This document shows positions 11,244-23,029 of a stretch of DNA of 64,000 bases, piece after piece. Position numbers and translations under genes: made by a program. How positions within the stretch are numbered: the stretch's first letter is position 1; every line of letters begins with the position of its first letter. The notes beneath the pieces were generated by a model. It ran no database searches, was not told where the DNA came from, and worked only from the letters and a program-made list of their open reading frames with translations. Source of the DNA: Limanda limanda (taxonomy: Eukaryota > Chordata > Actinopteri > Pleuronectiformes > Pleuronectidae); contig NC_083646.1 of NCBI RefSeq assembly GCF_963576545.1, forward strand, positions 27,719,027-27,783,026, read 5' to 3'.

Positions 11244-14200
11244 TCAGCAAGGCAGTACTAAGCACACAGTGATCCGACAGCTTGTGCTATTGACAAAAGA
11301 CAGAAAGGGACTCCAGGACTTCTCAAAAGAAACAGCCTTACCAATCAAAGTCAGTCTAATTTTTTCTAGTTTAAGAAAATAGAGCACCTCCTTAACCCAG
11401 TGAGTATAGGTGGGTGGGACTGGGGATTTCCATTTTAGTAATATCAGCCTCCTGGCCAGCAGAGTTGTGAATGCTATCAAGTCCTTATCAGCTGGGGAAA
11501 GAGTAAGTGGGAAAGGCCATACACCAAACAGGACAGTTAAGGCATTGGGAGACACATCCTTTCCAATTACCTTGGATAAAGTGCTAAAGATCTCAGACCA
11601 AAATCTAGCCAGAGAGGAACAGCTCCAAAACATATGTGAATAATTTGCTGTGGCTTGTTGACATCGTTCGCATAGGGGAGACACTGTATCAAATATTCTT
11701 GCAAGCCGAGCTTTAGTGTAGTGAGCTCGATGGAGGATTCTGCATTGCATAAAGCTGTGCCCTGCACAGATTGAAGATCTATGTACCCTCCGTAAAATCC
11801 CCCCCCAAACATCATCTGAAATCACCTCACCAAGATCTGTCTCCCAAACTGTTTTAAGTACAACAGAAGAGCCTTGACGAAGGTTATGAATATTTAAATA
11901 AATAGAAGAGATTGCCCCCTTTAATGAAGACAGAGGCTTCAGAAATGTTTCGAGATCTGAAGGCCTAGGAAGAGCAGGGAATTGTGGAAATGAGCTACGG
12001 ACAAAATTTCGAATTTGAAGATATCTAAAAAAATGTCCTTTAGGAAGCAAACATTTATCTATCAATTGCTGAAAAGAAGCAAAAATAGAATCGGCATACA
12101 GGTCTCTAAGAATTTTTAATGCCCAGCCTAGGCCATATAGAGAAAGTGCTATCCAATAACGATGGGGGAAAAGTAGGATTAGTTGCAAGTGGAGCACCAA
12201 TAGAAAGTGTTTGCAGGCCAAAATGACGTCTAAATTGAGTCCATATTTTCATACTGGAGGCCACAATCACATTGTTAGTATAACCAGAAATAGAAAAAGG
12301 CAAGGGAGAGTACAGTAAGGCTTTCAATGATACCGGATGAACAGAATTTGCTTCCAGGATCAACCATGATGGTGGGACCTCAATATCTTCATATTTAACC
12401 CAATAATTCAAGTTTCTAATGTTTGTTGCCCAATAATAGTAAAGGAAGTTTGGCAACACCATTCCGCCCAGAGCCTTGGGCCTCTGTAAGACTTGTAAAC
12501 GCAACCTAGGAGTTTTTCTGTTCCAAATAAAATCAAGAATAAGACTATCTACTTTACGAAAGAATGAAAGAGGAAGGAAGATCGGAATGCATTGGAATAA
12601 ATATAAAAAGCGCGGGAAAATGTTCATTTTAATTGCATTGATTCTGGCAGCTATGGAAAGATTAAGTAGTGACCATCGCTCAAAATCTTGTTTAATTTTT
12701 ATGAGCAGAGAGAGATAATTATTCCCATAGATATTAGCCAACGTTTTGGTAACATGTACTCCGAGATAAACAAAGCCAGAGTTCACAATCTTAAATGGTA
12801 CATTTGGGAGTTGAAGTGAGTCGTCATTAACCTCTCCATTAACAGTAAGCATTTCACTTTTGCCCAGATTAAGCTTATATCCTGAGAATCTACTAAATTC
12901 GTCTAGGACTGAGAGGGCTGCAGGAATAGAACGTGACAGATGAGACAAAAACAACAAAAGATCATCCGCGTACAGCGCCACCTTCAGCTCTACTCCATTT
13001 CTGGCTATACCACATATATCAGGATGAGACCGCAGAGCAATTGCTAGAGGCTCCATCACAATGGCAAATAAGAGCGGACTTAAAGGGCAACCCTGCCTTG
13101 TAGAACGATGTAACTGAAAATATTCAGAATTGGTGCCATTTGTCCTGACCAAAGCCTGAGGAGAAGCATATAATAACCTGACCCATGAAACAAATTTTTC
13201 CCCAAAACCAAATTTCCCTAAAGTAAAAAAAAGATAGTCCCACTCTACCCTGTCAAACGCCTTCTCGGCATCCAGAGCTACCAGAGCTTCTGGGAGAGCG
13301 ATTGGAGAAGGATTACAAACCACATTAAACACCCGTCTCAGATTAAAAAAAGAGTGTCTGTTACGAATAAACCCAGTTTGATCCAAAGATATAATTGAGG
13401 GTAGGACAACTTCTAAGCGTCTGGCTAGCAACTTAGACAACAATTTAAAGTCAGCATTCAACAGGCTAATAGGACGATATGAACCGCATGAAAGTGGGTC
13501 TTTACCTTTCTTTAAAAGCAAGGAAATGCAAGCCTGGTTTAGGGTGTGGGGAAGTGTGCCTGACCTGTAAGACTCAGTAAACATCTCTAATAGGTGCGGG
13601 GCCAGCTGTTTCCAAAATGTTTTATAAAACTCGGCTGGAAAGCCATCCGGGCCCGGACTTTTACCACTTTGCAATGATTTAACTGCAGCCTCAAGTTCAA
13701 TTGCTGTGATAGGACGTTCCAGTTCCTCAGCAACAACCCGATCTAAAGTGGGAGTGTCAAACCTATCAAAGAAAGAGATCACATCCGCAGAGGTATTGCG
13801 ACAATCAGATGAATATAGTAATTTATAGAATTCCATAAAAGTTTTATTAATTTCCAAAGGGTCAGATGTTACACCCGCGCCAGTCTCAATTTGAGGAATT
13901 AACTGAGATGCAGAAATTTGACGTAGCCGGTGGGCCAAGAGTTTACTAGTTTTATCTCCCTGTTCATAAAATTTAGATCTTGAATGTAGCAAAAGTTCTG
14001 TAGTGTACTGTGTCATGACAAGATCATATTCAGCTTGTAAAGTAATTCGCTCCTTATAAGTATCTGGCAGTTTTGAGACTGCATATAAAGAATCTAGTAG
14101 TGTAATGCGTTGGGATAGCTTGGCTAACTTCTCTCTTCTAGATTTCCCCTGATGGGCCTTATAGGAAATAATCTCCCCCCTGATAAAAGCTTTCATTGTT

Positions 14201-15093
14201 TCCCACAACCCAGAGGCAGTTATTTCTGGAGTTTTGTTAACCTGAAAGAAGAATTCTAATTGCTCAGAGACAAATTTAATAAAGTCTGCATCCAACAGCA
14301 AATGTGTATCCAGGCGCCATGGTGGTCTTGTTTTAACAAACTTCTGAAAATAAACGTTCATAGAAATAGAGGCGTGGTCCGACACCACAATCAAATCATA
14401 TTTACAGCCAGAAATGGAGGACAACAACTTGCTATCCACCAAAAAGAAGTCAATTCGTGTATAGGTACGGTGAATATGTGAGAAAAATGAGTATTCCCTC
14501 TTATCTGGATTAAACAAACGCCAAGGATCAACAACATTAAACTCACTCATAAAGGCTTGAATCACTTTGGTCGATTTGGACAGAGCAGCCGAGGTCGAGG
14601 AAGAACGATCCAAGGAAGGATTCATCCAACAGTTAAAGTCCCCTCCTAAGATTAAATTATACGTGGACAAGTCCGGTAACTTTGAGAAAACCTGTCTAAA
14701 AAAGGACTCATCATCCCAGTTGGGAGCATAAACATTAGCAAGAGTCACTTTTACATCGAAAATGTGTCCCATGACAGCTATAAACCTGCCTGCAGAATCA
14801 GAGATTGTCTTAACATGGACAAAAGGAATATCTCTATGTAAAAGAATAGCAACCCCTCTAGATTTACTGGAAAATGAGGAATGGTATATTTTCCCGACCC
14901 AGCTCTTCTTCAGTCTTACACTATCTATCTCTTTTAAATGAGTTTCCTGCAAATATATTATATGAGCATCGAGGTGGTGTAAGTAGTGCAACACTTTACT
15001 ACGCTTGATTGGATTATTCATGCCCTTACAGTTTAAACTCACAAATTTAATATCCCCGCCCACACTAGATAGTGTTCTCTTAACCTGTGTCAT
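11244..15093 (-). pseudogene. LINE ORF2: APE endonuclease + reverse transcriptase, one frameshift
   Basis: The frame from 15093 to 12106 encodes 995 residues and continues in another frame from about 12220 down to 11244; joined, it would be about 1,280 residues, a normal ORF2 length. The endonuclease domain (residues about 15-245) shows LNCKGMNN, LQETHL, GGDFNCW and SDHAS. The reverse transcriptase (about 430-800) shows SGKSPGPDGFPAEFYK, ALDAEKAFDR, TRQGCPLSPLL and the catalytic ALYADDLLLF near residue 707. A C-terminal cysteine/histidine cluster (CERC ... H ... C) lies in the second part. The break is a single-base insertion in an A/T run near 12109-12121. I saw no other disruption, so the copy is dead or a sequencing error away from intact. 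Confidence 0.93.
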
Positions 15094-15699
15094 TAAAGGA
15101 CAAAGAATTCAGTATGTAACAAACAAAAACAGCAAAGAGAGAAAACAACAAAAAAAAACAAAAAGCCAAAAACGCGATACACGACCATTCCAAACATCCG
15201 AAAAAGTAGCATAGGTGCCAACCCATTACCCAGAAGAACTACACAAACTAACAACCCCCCACATTAGAACAGAACCCCCCCCTCCCTCCTCTCCTAGCAG
15301 AAGCATCAAAAAAATGATGCGTGCTACCTCACCCCACGTAGAAGTACAACCTGTCGTTACCAGCAGCTTAACCACACTACTAAACGACCTCAGGGAGTGT
15401 GAATATGGACTGTCCCAAATAAAAATAAATAAAGCTATAAACAGAATAAGGTGCCATGGATTTTTTTTTCAAAAGTAAAATAAAAAATGTATAAAGAAAT
15501 AATAGAGACTGACCGAAAGAACAATGAAAATAAAAATAGCACCAATATGCTCTGAGTGAAGCAATGGAACTTTCAGTCAGTACACAGTCAATACTGTATT
15601 TAGTCTATAAACAAAACAACAGCAACATAACACGTGTGTTACCTGCTAGATATGCAGCCTACTGCCGCAGAAATACAAACCGAGTCAAAAGGCACAGAA
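15094..15699 (-). other. Spacer between LINE ORF1 and ORF2
   Basis: A 606-bp non-coding spacer, rich in A and C on the + strand (A-rich runs near 15140-15170 and 15420-15500). It is much longer than the short spacer of mammalian L1. No additional frame with LINE-like content is visible. Confidence 0.7.
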
Positions 15700-16572
15700 T
15701 TAGTCACTCTCCGGAGCCGGATTCTTCTTAAGTCTCTTGTTGACGAACTCCAGGGCCTGGTCCGGATCTTCAAATCTGTGGGTCTGGCCGCCAGGCATGG
15801 TGATGTGGAGAGTCGCCGGGTACCGGAGGCCGAATTTAACGTTGGCACAGGCATGGAGCTCCCTCTTCACTTGGACGAAAGCCGCCCTCCGCTTGGCCAC
15901 AGTCGGTGTAAAGTCCGGAAAAATGTGCACCCTCCTCCCGTTGTGCAGCAGAGGAGAGCTCCGTCCAGCGCGGCGGAGAATATCGTTCCTCACCTGGAAC
16001 TGTGTCACCCTGATGACCATCGGACGTGGCGGCTCCCCGTCCTTAGGTTTCGCACGCAGAGTTCGGTGAGCCCTGTCGAGCCCGGGCATCACGTCGAGTC
16101 CCAGCAGGTCCATTAAAAGTTTGGCAATAGTCTCTGTAGGTTGGGGACCCTCGGATCCCTCGGGCAGACCCACTAGTCGAATGTTATTCCATCTAGAGCG
16201 TGCCTCCAACTCCTCACATTTCTTGCCCAGAGACTCCACCGTAGCAGTTAGCTTAGCCATGTTCACGTGCATCCCAGTCAGTTGATCCGAGTGCTCATTA
16301 GCAGAGCGCTCCAGGTCACCAATAGTTCCACTTTGCCGGGAGACTTTTTCCTGCAGCGGTTTGAGAGCCGTCGCCACCTCCTTCTTGACCAGCTCCGATA
16401 TGATTGACTCGAATTTGGCCACAATTTCAGCTCGTTGGTCGTCCATCATTACCTTAATGCTACGTAGCATCTCCTCATTAGCACCTGGCCTCTCCGGTGA
16501 CACGGGCTCCGAGGGTTGCGGCCTGGTCCGGCCCGACTTCGAAGACTCATTTTTCGCCCGAGAGCTCCACAT
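15700..16572 (-). CDS. LINE ORF1 protein (L1 ORF1p-like RNA-binding protein, 290 aa)
   Basis: An intact 290-residue frame. Residues about 30-125 form a heptad-rich, probably coiled-coil region, followed by the RRM-like segment ARSRWNNIRLVGLPEGSEG and the C-terminal part with RPMVIRVTQFQVRNDILRRA and IFPDFTPTVAKRRAAF. This order (coiled coil, RRM, C-terminal domain) is that of L1 ORF1p, a trimeric nucleic-acid chaperone that coats the element's RNA. It starts 167 bases inside the element's 5' end, and unlike ORF2 it has no break. Confidence 0.9.
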   Translation of the reverse strand: MWSSRAKNESSKSGRTRPQPSEPVSPERPGANEEMLRSIKVMMDDQRAEIVAKFESIISELVKKEVATALKPLQEKVSRQSGTIGDLERSANEHSDQLTGMHVNMAKLTATVESLGKKCEELEARSRWNNIRLVGLPEGSEGPQPTETIAKLLMDLLGLDVMPGLDRAHRTLRAKPKDGEPPRPMVIRVTQFQVRNDILRRAGRSSPLLHNGRRVHIFPDFTPTVAKRRAAFVQVKRELHACANVKFGLRYPATLHITMPGGQTHRFEDPDQALEFVNKRLKKNPAPESD

Positions 16573-17118
16573 TAATGTGGTTCCGACTCAAAAGATGCAG
16601 GTCTCTTTAAAAACGATCGATCACCTTAAAGTTGCGGACAGTCGAGGAACTTAAAATGACATTAAAACTATATTTAGATCACATTCCCGAGGAGCGACCG
16701 AAAAACACGTCCTACATCGTTCGCGTCTCCACAGCGCCCAGCCATATTTCTACAGAGGTAATGGATAGCTAAAAATCTGGGCTCTTGTATCTCGTGAAGG
16801 AGGGAGGAGGGTAGAGGGGGATGAGGGGGTGAGAGGGGGGCGGGGCACTCAAAACAGGTCAATCTGAGGAGGGCTGTTTTAGATAGGGTAAAAAGGGTGC
16901 TGTTTTAAATGATCCTTGTGGTATTTTGACCAAAGTATGTTACAGACATTTCATCAAGACCCCAATGAACCATATCAACTGTGGTAAAATGGGCATACGA
17001 TGGGTCCTTTAAAGCATTACTGCCCTAAAGCTTCACTCTATAATGAGGAGATGGATAAAACCTTTGGTAGGAGGTAGAATTAATTCTGTGGTTGTTTTAA
17101 GAATTTTACTCTTGTATG

Positions 17119-18221
17119 TAGTGTTGTCACGATACCAAAATTATGACTTCGATACTATACCTGCCAAAATATCCCAATACTCGATACTTTCGATACGATA
17201 CCACCAATACGATACAATACCACAAATACGGTACGATACCACAAATACGGTACGATACCACAAATACGATACGATACTGGTATATCTATTTATCATAGTA
17301 ATAAATAAAACATCTGTAAGGTTCCCTTTTTTACCAGCTTGTTCCTGCCCAGCTTTTTGAACACTTAACAAATGGTATTCATATTAGTATTAGCCTACAG
17401 CAAGATATAAATGAAAACTACATGGTGACATCATAGCATTGATTATACACGGCGATGCAGGCCTATTGTCCGTATCTGACTATATGACTACATAGTTATT
17501 TCCACAACAAGAGTTACATAATTTTACAGATGTGTGTTTGAGGTGAAAAAAAAGTAAAAACATGCCACCTGAGCGAGTGAGTGGGGGCGGGGCCCCCGGG
17601 GCCTGTGTGTGTGTGTGATTGTGCACTGTCTTGGCGCGGGACAGCGCGCGCGCACACAAACGCACACACACACACACTCCTGTTTTTTTCATGCTGGTCT
17701 GATACGATGCTGATTTGACAAATTAACGTGACGTTCCCGTTCAACATATGAACACTGCACAGGGAGGGGCCGAGGAGGCGCGGGATGAGACCCCCCCCCG
17801 CTCCGGAGAAACAACGACTTGTTTTCGTGTTCCGCCGTGTAAGAGATGCGGACGTTACAGTCCCGCGTCACATCCCCCCCCTCTCCCGGTGGCGCGCTCC
17901 ACCTGTCATGTCTCCGCCCGGTCGCACCACACAGTTTGAGAGAGAATCACTTTCAACAAGCCGAGGACGGTCGGCTCGGCCATGTCTCCCTGAGATCACT
18001 CGCTGTGAGTGAGGACTGCCTGTTGCATGTGTGAGAGCTGGGTAGCCCCGCCCCTCGCAGTCAATGCATGCAGGCAGCGGGACAGGGAGCGGAGCAGAGA
18101 GTGCGCTCTCTTTGCCTGCTATTTTAATAAAGTACCGGTACTAAAAATATGCTAAACCGTATTGTTTTTAACGTAAGGGTACCGCGGTACCTTTCTAGTA
18201 CCGGTACACCGTGCAACACTA
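17119..18221. mobile_element. Non-autonomous hAT-type transposon, 1,103 bp, 8-bp TSD
   Basis: The termini are TAGTGTTGTCACGATACC and, inverted, TAGTGTTGCACGGTGTACC. A perfect 8-bp target duplication, CTTGTATG, lies at 17111-17118 and 18222-18229. A roughly 20-bp unit containing ACAAATACGGTACGATAC is repeated near 17210-17275. The GC-rich middle contains CA runs and a core (about 17574-17710) resembling the middle of the element at 8793-10090. No transposase is seen; open frames in the GC-rich part lack domain content. Confidence 0.92.
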
Positions 18222-18229
18222 CTTGTATG

Positions 18230-20379
18230 TGTAGCTTGTTGTAGCAGTAACAGAATTTGGCAAGACTGAACTCAGGCTTTAATGAAAGACCTAACAGCTA
18301 ACATTGATGTAATGTTGCAAAATTATGGGCACATTTTATTTTCTTCTTGACATCTTGGTAAACTGATCCAGATGTCGAGGATGAGGTGTGATCAGCAAAG
18401 ACAGAGAGGAACTGGCTGGATAACTGTTACAGTGGATCATAACACTCTCAGGCACTCTTTCTTTTTTACGAGACAAAGATAAGGGCTAGGGTTTACAGAG
18501 GAGAGACTTTCTGGTTTTGGCTCGGCCCGCTGCTTGATCTTGGAGTTTTATGGCTGCTGAGTGCATTTGCCACTGATGTGGAGGTTGTGATTGATGCATT
18601 GCCTCAAGATGATTTGGGGAGGTGCCTCTGAGACTTCTTGGTTTGGCAAATGGTCCATGCTAGGCCCTTTCTTCTGTTAGATTCCTTCCAAACTATTTTT
18701 AGGACTTCACATATCCAAACTTCATTGCTCCCTAATAATGGGTAAAACGTGAATTAGGGATCCCCTGCTTGAAGACTTATTAAAACCCGAAGTTGTGATT
18801 CTGTGATTTCCATCACTATATACCAAGTAGACAAATCACCTACCTGACTTTGACATTGGAATTAAAAAATCTATAGATGTGATATATAAGTTGTGAATAG
18901 CAATCACACAGGTTTGGTATTCAGTATATTGGATATTGATAGGCTCATATTGTGATATGAATAAAGACTTGCTAATGAATTTGAATGCATCGTTGATTTC
19001 CTGTTGTGGACATATTTAGCGATGTCATCTCATTGACAACCCAGTAAAATGGAAGCTGTTCCCAGCATCTGTTTGCACACTGTTCTAGTGTATATTATGC
19101 TTTCCTTTCTGCTTTAATATCAGATTGTAGTAATTGATGTCACAGTGTGAATATGTTATATAGTGACAATTAAAACAAGTACTGTATTAGTTTCATTAAA
19201 TATACAATCAAATGTTCCTTAACTGTCAGCCCTCATAGTGTCCAGCCCCCTCTGACAGAATCAGATCCAGTCTGTTTGTGTCTAAGCTCATCTTTCATAA
19301 GTCAGAAAACATTCAGGGAAAATTTGAAGAATTAAAAGAAAACAGCCTGTGGGAGTCTGCAATCAGATAGCACAAGCTGGATAATCTCTGTCCCAATTCC
19401 ATCCGGAAATCTTGCCTTTGATTCTCCGGCTCGCAGGGAGCAAATGGCTTACAGAGATTGCACCATAAATCTGTCTGATCATCAGCACAGCGGGGCCTTG
19501 TCTTCAAGACTGAGGAGACAGAGGGTGAAGACATGTAGCTTTAGCAAATCTATTTTCCTTGAATCCAACCCCCTAAGGCAGCTACAAAACTTTATCCTAA
19601 CTGTAAATATTAAAAACACAGAGGGATGTTGGCACACCGTGGATTCCTCTGGCAGGTTGGAAGCCAGTGCATGCGTTCTGATGAGACAAAAATAACTGTT
19701 GAGAGACGGAAGTAGACTGAATGGGTTGAGAGATAATGCTCATGCTGTAAATATCTGTCCCCTCATTCAAGTTCTCAGCATAGTCACCCATTTCGCTGGT
19801 AACTGTTTGACATACCAAACTGATTTATAGCATCTGCAGAAGGCCCTACAAAAGTGTGCAATTCCAGTGTAGGGCCCTGCACTCACCCACCATTACTTGT
19901 GAGTCCACGGCGGCTATGCAACCCGCAGTGTTACACTGCTTTGTCTTTGAGGTCTGGCGGAGGTTTGGATCCTGGTGGAATGAGGTTACTGCATTTTTTC
20001 AGACAGTCCTCAGACACAGGAAAGCAGTAAGGGGGAAACCTTGCTTGTACCTGCTCTCAGGCCATCCGGACTAAAGCTGTTCCGCGCTGAAACCTATTAC
20101 TTGCTGGGTGCTTCCGGTGATATTACAGTCAGTGTCAGTTAAGGCCAATGTTCGCTTTATCAATGCTTTCATTAGACAGCAATTGTTGGAAGAACAATCA
20201 GGAACACAATTTACTAAATTAGTCATAAATCTAAATCGAAAAAAATCTATGTTTTTATGTTGTGAGTCAATATGAAACAGCTGGCTATCATTTAATTTAA
20301 ATTATTTTCATGCCTTTATTGTCCATTGGTTCCTACTATTCTTGCAAACAAATTATCTCAAGACAGCCTTGAGAATTTT
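18230..20379 (+). other. vps13b: vps13b intron sequence, nothing recognised
   Basis: Two kilobases of AT-rich sequence. The open frames are short, lack splice-bounded coding signal and match no family I know. No terminal repeats or simple repeats stand out. Confidence 0.55.
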
Positions 20380-20875
20380 TTAGGGAATTTGTAACAAACA
20401 TTCAGTTGGACTCAGGGATTTACTGATTTGATTTTGTCACACAGGTCAGGGTTGCTGTGACCTCACAAATCACACCTTTTACCTTGTGAACACACTATCT
20501 CAGGTACAGCTCTTGGGTAATCTCAAATTTGTTAAAGATTTTCATTTTGACTCAAAGATAATCTGATTTAGAATTTAGTGGTCAAAGGTCATGGTCACTG
20601 TGAGCAAAAAAAAACTTCCTTTACCTTGTAAATGAGTGTTCTTAAGAATGCCTTGACAGAATCCTTTTAAATTTAGCACAAATGTTCACTTGGATTCACA
20701 GCCTAACTGATTATATTAGTGTGGTCTTAGGTCAAGGGCAGGGTGGCCTCGCACAACATGTTTTCAGCCCCTTGCACATGATATCTAAGGTCTGCCTTCA
20801 TAGAAGTTCTTCAAATTTTAACTAAGATTTCAGTTGTCTAAGGTCACTGTGAACACATAAGTCTGAAAAAAACAC
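20380..20875. repeat. Degenerate tandem repeat, unit about 145 bp
   Basis: Three to four diverged copies follow one another. Each has a block like ACAAA(T/C)NTTCACTTGGA(C/T)TC (near 20393, 20530, 20677, 20819), followed 40-60 bases later by GGTCA(A/T)GGTCACTGTGA-like sequence. Spacing is about 137-147 bases. This resembles a dispersed teleost minisatellite and has no coding content. Confidence 0.6.
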
Positions 20876-21464
20876 GTGGGCTTAAACTGCAATGGTTGGT
20901 GGAGGCATGGAACTGAAGCCATAATTTTAGTTATTTATTATTGAAGCTCAGATCATAGACTAAGGTCAGTTTTGGGTCATTTGAAATTTTTTTGCTCTAC
21001 CTACATTTAAAGTGATAGATATTTATTTTCTTTGGGTGTCACAGAAATTCTCATAGGATTAACATGGTTAAAAATAATAAAGTGGCACAACTTAACATTG
21101 TTTACTAACAAGTTTCACAGCTTTTCTGAGATTATTCAACTTGATGCCCACATGTCACTAGACGAAAAGCAGTGTTATTGTCACAGGAAACCTCTTCGGA
21201 CAGGCCTAATCCCCTGCTTTTACCTACGGTTTCCATGACGTTACATCGGCGTTCGCCAGTGACAATAAGCTGAGTCAAGCGGCGTTTGCGGACCTTATGG
21301 GGGATATGGAGAACAAAGGAGAGAGCCGGGGGGGGGCTCGCTGAGCCGCGCGGACCGATCGCGACGTGTGATCTAATTAGCATATGAATCGGAGTCAAGC
21401 CGCTGGCCAGAGCCTCTCTCTACTCACCATTGGAGGAAACCACAGACCCTTGAAACGAAGTCAC

Positions 21465-21552
21465 ACGTGATTGGTTGGTAGAAGTGTTGCTATTGGTCAC
21501 CCTGGGTCATTGCAGTGCACACGTGGGGTCATTGCATTCCACACGTGGGGTT
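21465..21552. promoter_or_regulatory. E-box/CCAAT cluster (candidate promoter)
   Basis: Three CACGTG E-boxes lie within about 75 bases (near 21467, 21519, 21542), with two ATTGG (inverted CCAAT) words between the first two. The last two E-boxes lie in a tandem unit of about 24 bases, GGTCATTGCA followed by CACACGTGGGG. This spacing is typical of a promoter but is not proof of one. Confidence 0.35.
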
Positions 21553-22243
21553 AGCCCCTCCCACACAATATTAATAATAAAAATGTATATATAGTGGTTG
21601 CTAATAATGTATAAATTAATATTTATTATTATTTATTACTAAGCCTTTACCAAAAGCACTGCAGTTAATTAAAACTATACATTCATATGATGCTTGATGT
21701 TACAGGTGAACATATTGTACAGGGAACAAACGTGAACAAGGTATATGTGGAGTCAAGCTTTATTTACATACAGCACAAATATTGTACAAACACAACTGGT
21801 CTAGCCAGTGAAAAACTCAGGTGAAGCTTGAAATGTCTGTCTGCAGCCTCTGCTCCCGCTTCAATCAGCTGTAAACACATTCAGTAAAATTAGCACAGTT
21901 CAATGACAACATACACCTTCACATGTAACTGGAAAATTATTAAATGAATATAACCTTACCCTCTTTCTTCTCCGACAACTCCTGAACTCCTCGAATGCTG
22001 ATGCAAGGTCTGGTCGGATCAAACTGGCTCATAGTGTGTCTTACTACGTCATGGACAGGCAGCTGGAAAACAACATGAGTAACATGAGTTTATTATTAAT
22101 AAACGGAAATAGCCGCGCTGCATCACCGTTGGAAGAGCCACAGCAAAGAAACACCAAAAAAAAATCATAAACAGTTACTTACATTCAATGGCTTAATTTT
22201 CGCACTTTAAATCCGGACTTTCAGCGTCTCAGCCTAACGCCTC

Positions 22244-22397
<154 letters not shown>

Positions 22398-22987
22398 GGC
22401 TGAGGCTGTGAAAACTTAAGAGAAAAAAGTCACGTTGATGAAAAAAATTAACGAGAACAAACTGCCTTTCAGATGTACGAGTTACGGACATGCTTTTCAG
22501 ATGTACGAGTTAGCTTAGTGGTAGCTAGCAATGGCGTCTCCTAGCTTAGCTCTTACCTTAACTCAGGGACTGTGCGCCAGTCTTCTCCGCCTCGACTCGT
22601 CCACACCGGCCCGCGGCTCTGCTTACACACGCACTCATCTTCTCCTCCAGGTAAAAGCGTTGTGTCGACTTCAGCAAGTTATTTACCCCGAAAACAGAGT
22701 CACTCGTTCCGACCATGCTAACAAGAGCCGCTTCCTGTCTGCGGGACACTCAACGCTGCACTGCGTTTACGAGGCTGTGATTGGACGAGCCCATCAGCTG
22801 ATGACGCGAGCGGGTGACGTGAGGTTTTCACAGTAAATCTCCACAGCTGTCCTTGTCATCTTAAAGCAGCTTTTAAATTGCACCTTCATATGGGATGAGT
22901 ATGTGACTGAGGCCCAGTTTATTTTTTCTGGTGTTTAGTAAATTTACATACATGATTCACGCTGTTCTGTGTTGGTAACCTCATAGT

Positions 22988-23022
22988 TGAATGCACTTAT
23001 TGTAAGTCGCTTTGGATAAAAG
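22988..23022 (+). mobile_element. Relic of a teleost SINE/LINE 3' tail
   Basis: The sequence TGTAAGTCGCTTTGGATAAA after TTGAATGCACTTAT is a common 3' tail of fish retroposons. A second copy, on the minus strand, is at 47407-47457. Only the tail is recognisable, so the body family cannot be named. Confidence 0.5.
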
Positions 23023-23029
23023 TTTTGAC

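Larger units (their letters stand above)
10859..16739 (-). mobile_element. Full-length L1/Tx1-type LINE, 5,881 bp, 12-bp TSD
   Basis: A complete non-LTR retrotransposon on the minus strand. A 12-bp target duplication, AGCCATATTTCT, flanks it at 10847-10858 and 16740-16751. In its own direction it has a short 5'UTR (16739-16573), ORF1 (16572-15700), a 606-bp inter-ORF spacer, ORF2 (15093-11244, one frameshift), a 3'UTR of about 380 bp and a short poly(A), seen as T's at 10859-10872. Both ends and the duplication are intact, so the insertion is recent. It landed inside an older TTAA-flanked element. Protein content points to the L1 superclade, probably the Tx1-related lineage common in fish and frogs. 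Confidence 0.93.
10350..17008. mobile_element. TTAA-flanked (piggyBac-like) MITE, split by a LINE
   Basis: The left end is AGGGCCCATATTATGA after a TTAA at 10346-10349. The right end is the near-inverse GGGCATACGATGGGTCCT, followed by TTAA at 17009-17012. Without the LINE at 10859-16739 the element is about 0.77 kb. TTAA flanks with short AGGRCCCAT repeats suggest a piggyBac-type MITE. It encodes nothing recognisable. The superfamily rests only on termini and target site and could be wrong. A related terminus sits at 29070. Confidence 0.6.
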
